From assembly GCA_034440615.1 (NCBI GenBank), contig JAOTOM010005125.1, forward strand, positions 206,001 to 270,000: a stretch of DNA of 64,000 nt, in the 5' to 3' direction. This document shows, in pieces, positions 40,401 through 52,400 of the stretch; positions within the stretch are counted from its first letter, which is position 1, and the number at the start of each line of letters is the position of its first letter. The position numbers were made by a program, and so were the translations under genes. The DNA comes from Ashinkailepas kermadecensis (Eukaryota > Arthropoda > Thecostraca > Neolepadidae). Under the pieces are notes generated by a model, which ran no database searches, had not been told where the DNA came from, and worked only from the letters and a program-made list of their open reading frames with translations.

Positions 40401-43400
40401 CGCAGAACGCGGCACGCCCGTGCTAGTGAACATACCTCAGCTGTGACACGAGGTCTCGGGCGGTCGCTTCTCCAGTGACGTGGGACACGAACGGCCAGCC
40501 AGATAGTCTGTCGACGTACACTAGGTAAGTACGTCCAGCCCAGGAAAAATAGTCTGTTGATACCGCCTCGAATACTCGGTGCGGCGCCTTCTCAGATATC
40601 AGCGGCTCCTTTTACTGGCTCGGGAGATACGTCTGACACGCAACGCAGGCACCGATGACGTTAGCGATGTCCTGATCCATTCCCGGCCAGTAGACTACTT
40701 GTCGATCGCGCCTCTTCGTCCGGTCCACCCCTTGATGACTGGCGTGGAGTCTCTGCAGTGTCCCTTGCCGGAGACCTCTGGGTACGACCAGCCGTTGTCC
40801 GCAGACAATAAGGCCACCGTCCACCGTCATACGATCTCGTACACCCCAGTATGGTCGTAGCAGGGGGTTCAGCTGGGATTTGTGTTCTATGGGCGCTAAA
40901 TGACCTCTTAGTCGTCGCGCCCTTAAGCCCAAATAACTAACTAAGGGATTTGTGTTCTGGAAAGCCAGCTAGAACCACTTTCTTCAGCGCGATGCACTCT
41001 GGATGCTGCAGCAGCTGACTGGAACCTTCTTCAGCGTTGAATCTTCGAATTGAGACACGCAAGATCCGTCTTTCTGCAGAGCGGTGACCAGTCGGGTGAC
41101 CATGCTGGCGATCTGGTGGGACACATCCTTCTCGGCTTCCTCATCTTCTGCCGATGGGATGTCCACTGGAGCCCTAGACAATGCGTCTGGGATGGTGGGT
41201 ACCTTGCCCTTCCGCCCTGTGGCCCAAAAGTTGAACTGCATCAGCTGTTCACGAAGACGCTGGAGCCGCGGGTTCTCGATGTCAATCAGACTCTTTGCGT
41301 TCAGGATCGGAATGAGAGGCCGATGGTCTGCCACCACCTCGAAGCGTTGTAAACCGCTGAGGTACAGCGAACACTTCATGCATGCCCAAGCTAGGGCTAG
41401 CATCTCGATCTCGATGGCCGCGTACCTCGTCTCGACGTCAGACAGGAAGCGGGAACCGTACTGGATGAGGCGCCACCGTCCGACCTTATCCTGCTGTCGT
41501 AGGCAGAATACAAGGCCGCGGAAACGCGCAGCGTCGGTTTCCAGGACGGTCCGACGCTGGGATCGAAGAAATCCAGAATGGGTGTCGACACCAACGCCTT
41601 CGTCACGTCGTTGAAGGCCCCGGTGTGATCCGACGTCCACATCCAAGTGTTCTTGGGCCGGAGAAGCTGTCGGAGCGGCTCTGCAGCAGTTGCGACGTTA
41701 GACGAGAACTCGCACAGCTGATTGGCGAGACTTAGGAATGACCTCAGGTCGGTAAGACTTGTGGGCTGTAGGAACCCGGCGATGGCCCGGAGCTTCTTCT
41801 TGTCCGCGGTGTAGCCGGATGCGCCGATCTGGAATCCGCAAAAGTTTACTTCTGACTTAGCGAAGGCGCAATTCTCTGGGTTGAGTGTAATACTGTGCTT
41901 GTCACACCTCTGCAGCCGCTCCCAGACACGGCGGATATGCTGGCTGTAGTCCTTGTCGAACGACAGCAGGCCGTCCACCACCTTGCATGTGTTCGGCACA
42001 TCGCAAAGTGCTGCGTCCCCCCGCCCCCGTCGGTTGTATTCGTCGCCGGAAGAGATCAGGCCCCGGACAAGGCACCACCTTTACGTGGTAGGGTGGGGGG
42101 GGGGGGATTGAGTGCCCTAAGGACCCGAAATCCTAGTCCACCGGTGAGCCGGCGAGGGGCCAGACTAGGAGTGCCTCATTCGGCCTTCCATCCATACGGT
42201 CCCATTCCAATGTCCACACCATCTCAACATCCATGTCCTCCACCTGGCCCGGCAACACCAACTGTCCCCACTAAGATCAGGTAGGACAACTTCCCCGGTC
42301 CTTCCCTCCAGCTCAGTTTTATCGGGGTAGTCGCAAACTCCACCGACTTGCCATCCACAGTGTCGGTGGGATATGTCCGGGTGAAGGTTCGAGTTTTTGT
42401 CCCCAACCCCATGAGGTGCTTCAAATGCCAGCGATATGGTCACACGACCTAGCACTACCGCGGTCGCCCTGCATGCGGCCGATGTGGATCGGCGGATCAC
42501 ACCCTCGACAGGTGCGAATCGGACAGCGTATGGTGTGTAAACTGTGGGAAAGGACAAGTGCCTCACAACATCTGACCGGTCATGCTCGGCCTATCTTAAG
42601 AAGGAGATATTGTATCTGAAGTGCACGATAAATTTGTATTTTAGGCGAGCCCATGAGGCATACGAGGATAGCCATTCGAAAATTGCATACGCACAGAAAA
42701 CACGTAGTACTCCGACCAACAATGGACAACAGCAACCTACTAGCGCTGCGCAGCTGCTTGCCCAGCTTTGCGCCTTGTTACGGTCTTTCGGTATCTCCTC
42801 CACACCCCCTTCCACTGTGGAGGAGATAGCCGCGATACCACCCACATGTCCGTCGTATGGGCCTGACCAGACCATAGAGATGCCACAGTCAGCGCCTCCC
42901 CGGGCGTCCTCAGTACCCTCGGAGGCGGCGGCGGTGGCACACGAGGAAGGCGAGAAGTGGACAGTGGTCCAACGATAAAAAACGCCAGGTCCCTGAACGC
43001 CCCATCCACCAAATACACCACTCCCACTTCCACAACAACCCATTCTACCCAATCATCCCCACAGTCCACGCCTCCCCCTCCCCTCCCCCTCCAACGCTCA
43101 CCAGTGCACCGTCACGACGCATCCCCGTAACGCCTCCGTTTGCGAACCGAACACCGACCGTGAATGTCCGCCAAGGAGCCCCAGCTCTGGGGCGCACAAG
43201 CCGCAACACATCTCCGAGCGCACGAGCGACAGTAATTTCCCAGGTAACCGCTTCACCCTCACCGGCACCTGGAAGCTCCGCACATCCCCTCCCCCGACCA
43301 CCTGAGACATCGCCCACCGCACCACCCATTCCACCACGTGTAGGTGATTCCCGTGTATGTACATCTCCCGTAAGAGGCAGGAAGCGATCTCCAACCTGGC

Positions 43401-46400
43401 AAGCTTCTCCGACCGATGGAGCACTCCCCAGGGCGAGGTCACGGGCCCAATCAGGACTATCCATGCAGTAGTGACTACGCAGTTAGTCACTCTATCATCT
43501 CAACACATTTTAACTGATTTCTTCTACAACGATTTTGCAATGGAACTGCTGAGGCCTAAAAACCTTCATTTCTGACCTTGCGACCGTTTTAAATCGACAA
43601 CCCGGTAGCCATTTGCCTTCAAGAAACAAAGCTGGCGCCAGAGGACAACGTGAGGTTGAAATAGTATACTATGTTCCGCCACGACCTACCATCTGGAAGC
43701 GTTTCCCATGGGGGCGCCCTACTCGCTGCCCACCATAGCGTACCAGCACGAGAGCTCGCTCTCCGAACCACTCTGCAGGCAGTCGCAGCGGAGGTGACAT
43801 TCAACCACATGCGTATAAGTCTGTCCTCCCAGTATTTGCCCCCTGGTGTCGCTTTCCCCACTGCGGAATTCAAGCGGTTGATGACTGAGCTTCCCCCACC
43901 ACCACTTCTTCTCGGTGATTGCGACGCCCACCACACTGCTTGGGGATACATAGACATCAACACACGCGGTCGAATCCTCGAAGCCTTAATCATACAGGGA
44001 TCACTCTGCCTCTTAAATTCAGGTGCACACACCCATCTTACTATGCCATCAGGCCGGACGTCAGCATTATATTTGAGCTTGGCCAGCCCTCAACTGAGCC
44101 AAGAAGTTGAATGGTCAGTCGACGACGACTGCCACGGAAGCGACCACTTTCCGGTATGGCTAACCTTTCGAAGAGGCGCAGTTTTAGGGACGCGGCCGCC
44201 GCGCTGGAATCTTCAGACAGCAGACTGGACTCACTTCTGGTACCCCGCGCCGCACCCCGGTCCCCTGGTGGACCGACGAGTGCGCGTCGGCTATCCGCGC
44301 GCGCAAGAAGGCCCTCAAGCTGTTCAGGAACCACAGTACTACCGCGAACATGCTGGCATTCAAACAGGCTAGAGCTGTCGCCAGACGCACGATAAGGGCA
44401 GCGAAGAGAATATCCTGGAGAGAGTATGTAGGCGGAATGAACCGTTTTACCCCCACTTCACAGGTGTGGGCTCGAATTTAACGTATCTTTGGTCAGCTTT
44501 CCTCCAGTCCACTACCTGTGTTGCAGATTCAAGGTCGAATCATCGCTCACCCACTTGACGTGGCCAATGAGATCGCGAATGCCCTAGCGGAGCGAAGCCA
44601 AGACAGGAGAGCCAACCCTAGATTCCTACAACATAAACGTAGATGCGAGGCAACCCCTATCGACTTTTCCACCACAATACAACACCCTTATAATCAACCA
44701 TTTACTTTGGCGGAACTGAAACACGCAATTAATACGCTCAGATGTGTCTGAGGGACCGGACGCCATACACAACGACATGCTGAAGCATCTTCCTTCAAGT
44801 GCTATCGATGTACTCCTGGCATCCTTTAATGACAAATGGGGAAAAGGAAGTTTCCCGTGCACTTGGCGCGAGGCCACAGTGATCCCGATCTTGAAGCCTG
44901 GGAAAAGTGGTCTGGAAGCACTCCACTACAGACCCATCTCGCTGACATCGTCGCCGTGTAAATTGTGGAAAAGATGGTAAATATTCGTCTAACATGGTTT
45001 TTAGAGCAACAGGACTTCTCAAATGCCCAGTGCGGTTTCCGGAAAAACCGATCCACCGTGAACCATGTTTTAGCTTTGGACACCGCTGTCCGTGCTGGTT
45101 TTAGGGATCACAAGCACGTAGGTGCCGTGTTTTTAGACGTGGAGGCCGCCTATGACACCGCCCGGCGGCACGACATTTGTGAAGTTGTGGGACTGTGACG
45201 TTAGAGGACCCATGGGAGTCTTCATCAAAATCTTCTAAGCGAATCCGTGCTTCCGCGTCCGACTTGGTAACCAGTTATCAGGAAAATGCGTGCCTACGAA
45301 CGGGGTTCCGCAAGGAAGTGTGCTCAATGTGTCCCTGTTTGGAGTGCTAATCAACGATATTGGAAAGAGACTACCAGAAAACATTGGACGCTCACTCTTC
45401 GTGGATGACCTCGCAATTTGGCTCTCCGCTTCTCGTACACCATCTTTGAACCGGCAGTTACAGCTGGTCATACATCACCTTGAAGATTGGTGCTACCAAA
45501 ACGGGCTTCGATTTTCCGTAGAAAAAAACAGTCGCTGTACACTTTTGTGGCCGACGGTCGTGCTACTCTGAGCTGTCACTCCAACTATATGGAAAACCAA
45601 TCACGCTTCGACCCTTCGCCAAGTCCTTGGCGTCTCTCGACAACCGTTTGACATACGGTGACCACCTTAAATCTCTGCGCCAGCGCTGTTTTAAAGCTCT
45701 TAATGTCATGAAATGTGTGGCACGAACAACATACGGAGTAGACCGTGTAACACTTTTACAGATGTACCGACAACTCATCCGCTCTAAGCTTGGCTATTGT
45801 TGTTTTGTGCACGATGGTGCCAGCACCCCCAGAAAGTGCATACTTGATACCGTTCACAATACAGCCTTACGCATTGCAACCGGCACATTCAGAACTTCGC
45901 CAATAGCAAGCCTCCAAGCGGAAACCCGCGAGCCGCACCTGGCATTGAGAGGTGATAAGCTTGGTCTTCGCTATGCGTGTAAACTGAGGCAATATCCTCT
46001 ACACCCAACGTATGACGCGGTGTTTTCTCACCGTCTATTGGCACTGTTCCACGGAGGACGGAAGGCAACCTCTGAACCTTTCTGCGTGAGAGTACAAAAA
46101 CAAATTGGAACAAGTGGTATCCGTGTACTTGGAATTCGTATTGCCGACCGATTGCAGATACCACCCTGGGAATTAGTGTCGCCAGAAATAGACCTGACCC
46201 TCTGCACGTCCAAGAAGGGTGATATTTCCCACCGAACTGTTCCGGCTAAATGCACTGGAACGCATAGCTACGTACGACGGACGCACTCTGATATGTACAG
46301 ACGGTTCAAAAGGAAAGTAGGGTGTCAGATGCCCGTTCGTCACCGGATCCGTCACGAGGTCCTCGTTCCCGTCAAACGCATCCATTTATACATCGGAACT

Positions 46401-49400
46401 GGTTGCGATCCTCAAGGCGCTATGCTTCATTAAAGTAAGTGAGTACTACCCATGTGTTGTCCTGTCCGACTCTTTGAGCAGCCTTTCGGCACTGGAAAGT
46501 TTCAACCCCCAACGCAGTCGATGCGCCCTTAAGCCCAAATAACCAACCAACCCCCAGGAAGCTGTCCTGCAGTACATCTTATATCGGCTCACCCTACTGA
46601 AACGAGGAGGAAGATTCGTTTCCTTCTGCTGGATCCCGAGCCACGTTGGCATTAGGGGGAATGAACTCGCCGACGCAGCGGCGAAACGAGTGACACAGAA
46701 ACCATGCACTCACACCCTCCCTCTCCCTTCACGGGATTTCTACCCATTAATCTCAGAATACATGCATAAGATGTGACAAAGCAGCTGGGACGCCCTGGAC
46801 ACAAACAAGCTCCAAGAAATCAAACCACAAATAGGGTACTGGCCCTCGTCTTCCAGGAAAGTACGAGCGGAGGAGGTGGCGTTGGCACGACTCCGAATCG
46901 GACACACGTACACCACACACTGCCACCTCCTCATAAATGAAGACAAGCCAGTATGCCCACGATGCAATTCTCCACTAACGGTGCATCACATTCTCACATG
47001 TCAGCACTACGCACAGGAGAGAGCCCAGTACCTTGGAACTAACAGGACATTCCCCAGTCTCCTTCGAGACGACTCGGACTGCTTAGGAAAGGTGTGTCGA
47101 TACTTTATGAAAATGGGATTTTTGATAATATATTCCGGTCAGTAAAAACCAGTCACCCAACCACAACACTAAGATATGGCTCTGACTAGGTAGTTCTCTG
47201 TTCTGTTATGGGCGCTAAATGATCTATCATGGTCGATGATAACCCTAATCACACACACACACGGAAGAGATCAGGCCCATGCTGGCGCGCTAGAATCGGA
47301 AGCGGCCCCAGGGCGTGAAGTCGTGAGGTCACGATCCTCTTCACGGATGCCGATCTGATGATACCCAGACTTGCTGTCGAGCTTGGTGAAGTAGACGGCG
47401 CCACGGCCGATCGACGCCATGGCGTCGTGCGGGGACCGCACCGGGTACGCAGGTCTCTTCACGAAACGGTTGAGCTGGGTGAAGTCCACCGGCAGGCGAA
47501 ATCCAGATACCGTACCGTCCTCAGATCGCTTGGCCACCGGCACGATGGGATGAGACCATGCCGTCGGGTGTTCCACCGGCTCGATGATGTCATTTGACAT
47601 CAGCTCCTCTAACTGAGAACGAACGTCCTCCCACCCGCAGAACGGGATGCTGCGTGCCATTGAGAGAGCCGTTGGTGTTGCATCCTCCGTCAGCTTGATC
47701 TTCATTGGTCCGCCTGCCATCTCCCGTAACTTCGACGTGTCGAACACTCGTGGAAAGGCATTCTTCCTGGCATCAAAATGTTGCATCCGAACTTCCACGG
47801 ATGGCACGCCCTGACGTGCGGCGTCCCACACGGGGTGGGGGGGGGGGGGCTGCCGAGATCCTGCCTGGCTGCGTGCTCACCCGCCGTGGCCGTACCCTGC
47901 GGCTCGGCGGCGGGTCCGGCGTCCTAGTCCAGATGCTCCTCGGCCGGGTACCAGCTATCTGCGACCCCGGCCACTGATCCACAGCTGACGCTGCCGATCT
48001 GCTGTGGAAATTCAGCAGGCAGGATCCGGAACTTCACGGAATCATGCCACGATAGCAAGGCACTCTGCAGTGTCGGAACAACCGCCACTGCTATGGTGCG
48101 GACGACGTCACCGAGCTGAAAGGTGACGTCACACCTCCCCAGGCACGGGATCTCGCGCCTGTCTGCCGCATACAGCTTGTCCGAGGAACGGAGCAAGTCC
48201 CGCTGATAAATGCCCAGTTTGCCCGCTACTCGCACAGGCATCACGGATACTTCAGCTCCTGTATCCGGAGCCCAGACGGTGGCTGAAGTCGATCCACCAG
48301 GTCGATGCAACATCTGGTGTACCTGGGGGAGCGCCTGGTTCTTACCCCTCTTAGCACCACATCCGAGATCATCAGATTTCTTGCCGCCGTCGGGGACGGG
48401 CGCAACTTTCGCCGCCCGCGATCTCCACCGCTGACTTGCGACACCTGTCGGCGACTTCCGGAACTGTCAATTGACCGACCTTGACCCTGGCGGCAGCGTT
48501 CGGGACTAGCCATGCGCCGCCGGCGGCCGCTGTCACTGCGTTGACGGCAGACAGAGGAGAAATGATTATCTCCATTACACTGGAAACACCTGCGGCCCAG
48601 CGCCCTGCACAGCCAGTCTTCGGTGTGCCGAGCTGAACCACAGCGCCCACACTTGCCGGTGCGCACGTCGGCTGGCCTGCTACAGTCACTGGGCTCAGCG
48701 GCGTTGTCCGTACGCGAGCCGGCAGGCGCGGCCACGCCCGGCGCCTCGGGCGCCGTGAGCAAGCCGCCAAACAGTCCACGTTCCATGAGCATGGGTAACT
48801 GTTGCTGCTGCTGGGCCACCAGCTGTGTGAGCAGCTCCACGGGCGAAGGCTTTGCCTCGGCGGCCGGCCCTCCGGCCGCCGTGCCTTGCGACGCCCCTGT
48901 TCCGTCATCCATGCTACGCGAAGCGGGGATTCCAGGTCACAGTCACTGGAGTTCACCACACTCCGCACGCACACGAACTGTCCGCCTCGAGAGCACTGTC
49001 CGTCTACGAGCACACCGACCGCGCAATGGTATGTCTCTTATTGGTTGGAGCTCAAGATGATTCTAGCTCATAGACTGTTGGGACGGTCCAAACGCTGCAG
49101 CTTCCGGGGTTAGACTGTTTATTCGCGGGCGGCCGAACCCACATTATCTTGGACTGCCATATTCGGCGGGAATATGGCAGCGAGTCAGAAAGTCTCCATA
49201 ACCACACAACAGGCTTGACGTGCCATCAGGATATCGTTCTCGTATGCGGGTTAGGATGACGTCTTGGCGGACCGTGTTGAACGCCTTCCTGACATCCACA
49301 TTGACCAGGACATGGGGGTTAGAAGGGTCAGTGACGGTGGCCGCGATATATTCGCGAGCAGCGTGCACGGCGGCCTCGCACCCCAGCGTCGTGCCGACTC

Positions 49401-52400
49401 CGAGTTTGATGGGGCGTAGTTCTGCTCCGAGGGTGCTAGAGATGTGTCCCGCGCCCATGCGCCCAGGCAGACGGCGACATACCCTGCTAACAGCTATTGG
49501 TCGTAGTCCGTCGTCTTTTATCCGCAGCGCGCAAAGCGATGCTCCGTACGGCGCGTCATGTCCATCCTCCGGGACGCAGCCACCCAACATTACGTTAGTC
49601 AAAGCAGTGAGCGATTTGAGGAGGCCACGGCCAGACTCTGCTGCCTCTCGGACCAGCAGCTGAGGCAGATGGACAATGATGGACGCAGATGGTATTCCGT
49701 CTAGGCCGACCGACGAGCCTGGTGGCATGGTGGAAATGGCATCCTGTACCTGCTCTTCCGTGAAGGTTAACGGTGCGGGGGAGGAAGCTCCTCGTCGTCC
49801 GGTGCTGGCAGGTGCTTGCAGCGTAAGGCAGCAATGACCTTGTCTGTCGGCTCTGCGACCGTGTCACTGGATGTTAGGACACGGAGGGTCGCGCGGATAT
49901 CTCCATCTGCACATTTAGCGCGAACTCTGCGCGCGATCTAGTCTGTACTTGTTATGCGGCGGCACAGTGGCGGCATTCCGCTGCCCGGGTGCTGGCTGCG
50001 TGGCCATGCTGTCCATCTCAGCGATCTGTCGTCTTATGTGTGAGGCGGCGGTGAGGTGGGGTCCCTCGCTCCTTGCGGCGTTCGGGTCACGCAGCGCATT
50101 GAAGGCGAAGGATGGAAACCTCCACCAGGATTGTGGGGTCGGGTCATTCAGGGCCTCGTTCAGCCGATTGGATAGCGAGTCGGCGATTAATGGGCCTTGG
50201 GAATTCGGGCGATTACCTTGGTACTCGATCGGAGCCTGGCCAAGCCCGAGGAAATACTCCAGGACCGGTCCTCCGACGGTTGGGTAGATGGAGAGGTAAC
50301 GGCAACTGGGCGACCAAGGCACTGTTGGCAATGCCTCACGGGCAAGCCTGGGCGACTGTAAGCCTGGCACAGGAGGTATGCCAGCGCTGGCTATAGGAGT
50401 TGCATGTGATCGCGTCTTTCCGCGAACTCCGACTCGTACAGGTCGCGCAACCGACTGAGGTTTCGTTGCCATGGGCGGTGGCCGTAGTGTCCGCTGCTGC
50501 CTGTGATTGTCTTTTCTGGTGTGTCGTTAATAACCGGGGTTTAAGCTGTCCGTCAATCCGCTGTGAGACCGTCGTTGACACCTCGTGTTTGTTCAAGCGT
50601 TGACGCAGGCCGCGGGTTGCCATCGCTGTATGACTGCTGGCTTCAAGTCTTATTTTGTGAACTACCCAACAACACTGCATGAACCTGAAGCCGAAGGGAA
50701 CCGATGTTAGCTGCATTTTATAAGTTGTGGATCTCTAGGATGCAGTTGTTAAGCACCAGTGCACAAGTGACAATATTTGATGTGTAATGTGCATGTTACC
50801 ACAAGAGTATGTTTTTTTTTCTTTTTTTAACTAACGACCTTCAGCGTGTTGCGAAACCCTGTGTCGCAGTATCGTTGCGTCAGTATGCTGGCGGTTATCG
50901 TATGTCACCCGGAGTGGCGCGACACCGTGAAGACGGCTTTGTCGGAACGATGGTGGTGTATCGTAGATGACAGCTGGTACAGGTGGTGTCGTTTTGACCG
51001 ACCAAACGGAGACAATACAGGACTGATACTGACAAACTGGACCGCGCTGACATGTCAGACTATCGCCATGCGCCTTCACCTGACCAGTTGGCGCGACAAC
51101 GTCGCTGGCCATGCCGTGCCGGCCGTCGTTGAACTGTATCACGTGAACGGCATGTGCCTGTCGCCGTGTCGTGCCCACGTGACCGACTCACACGTGTCGC
51201 CGTTCAGGTCGCTGGAGGACTCCATCAGCCAGCCGTTGTTTGTGCTGATGCGGTGTCTGTGCGACGCGCCTGAGGAGGACCCCACGCGGCAGACGCTCAT
51301 CTGCGTGCTGGCCGACATGAGCTGCCGTGCCACCCGACTGCCCTACCTGCTGCTGCACTACATCAACGTTAGGTGCGCGGTGCTGTCGCACCAACGTTCA
51401 GCGACATGCACCTGGCTATGCCAACTGTTCACTCTCCTATTGCATGATTGTATGAGGGCATATGCATCGCTTTGCGAACTCGTCACGCGTACATGCATAA
51501 TCGTATAAATCAATGGTTTGTAGAACGACGCTATTTTTCACGCACTTCTGACAATGCAACGCAAATCCTGAAATGGGCGTGTGCCTTTTGTTTCACCTGT
51601 CGTGTGCACCCAAGACGTGACTGTTGTTGCATAGCCGACTGTTGCAGGATAGCCCGGGAGGAGAAGGAGACTAAAGTCAAGTGGTTCGGCGTGTACAAAG
51701 AGTTGTGTCACGCTCGGGACACGAGTCGAGAGCTGTCCGCCTGTGTGGTTGACGACCTCAAGGTGAGGGGCCGACACCGGTGGGGAGCTTCCACCTGTGT
51801 GGTTGAAGACCTCAAGGTGAAGGACCCCACCGGTGAGGAGCTGTCCACCTGTGTGGTTAACAACCTCAAGGTGAATGGCCGACGCCGGTGGGGAACCGTC
51901 CACCTGTGTGGTTAACGACCTCAAGGCCAATACCGGTGGGGAGCCATCCACCGGTGTGGTTCACGACCTCAAGGCCAATACCGGTGGGGAGCCATCCACC
52001 TGTGTGGTTCACGACATCAATGTGAAAGGCCAATACCGGTGGCCACACGCTGATGTGTATCAAGGCCAACAACTGTGGGCTTGTTCAGGTGGATGAGATG
52101 CACGGTGTTGGCTCCTCGGTTCGATGTGCTGTTCGGCTCCGGCCACTTGGACTGTTGGGTCAAGCGTGGTAGTGTATGTTTGAGGGATCCATGTCATGGT
52201 CAAGTCGTGTTGTTGAACACCAGACTGAGCTCCACGTTTCATTCCGTGCCTCTGGAGAAAAACTGATCAATGTACAGTCTGGCTCGGGTAAAATTCACAG
52301 GAACCAAACTTGGCATGAAGCTAAAAGATCCATAATTATATTGTCAGCTGATTGGCTGTCCTATTGGGAACTGTTTGACGTGTGGAGTCTGTGTTTCAGA

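Larger units (their letters stand above)
42064..47262 (+). mobile_element. LINE-B, I-group LINE with 16-bp target duplication
   Basis: Flanked by GGAAGAGATCAGGCCC at 42048-42063 and 47263-47278. Starts with the leader tip (GGACAAGGCACCACC), has a deletion joining leader to ORF1, then ORF1 knuckles, endonuclease, RT, RNase H and the 3' tail. Many frameshifts. Inserted into the Gypsy RT gene. Confidence 0.9.
39184..49216 (-). mobile_element. Gypsy-type LTR retrotransposon
   Basis: Short LTRs (39189-39371 and 49027-49211) are flanked by the 5-bp duplication GGCTT (39184-39188 and 49212-49216). On the minus strand the order is gag, protease, RT, RNase H, integrase, the Gypsy order. LINE-B (42064-47262) splits the RT. 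Frames are broken in places. Confidence 0.88.
37435..50720 (-). mobile_element. LINE-C, non-LTR retrotransposon, interrupted
   Basis: The minus strand reads, from 50720: a zinc-finger-like N-terminus, RT fingers (49728-49212), then after a 10-kb Gypsy insertion the RT palm (39183-39000), thumb and C-terminal domain (38482-37440). The pieces join at the GGCTT target duplication. The clade was not identified. A SINE lies at 38495-38651. Confidence 0.75.
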
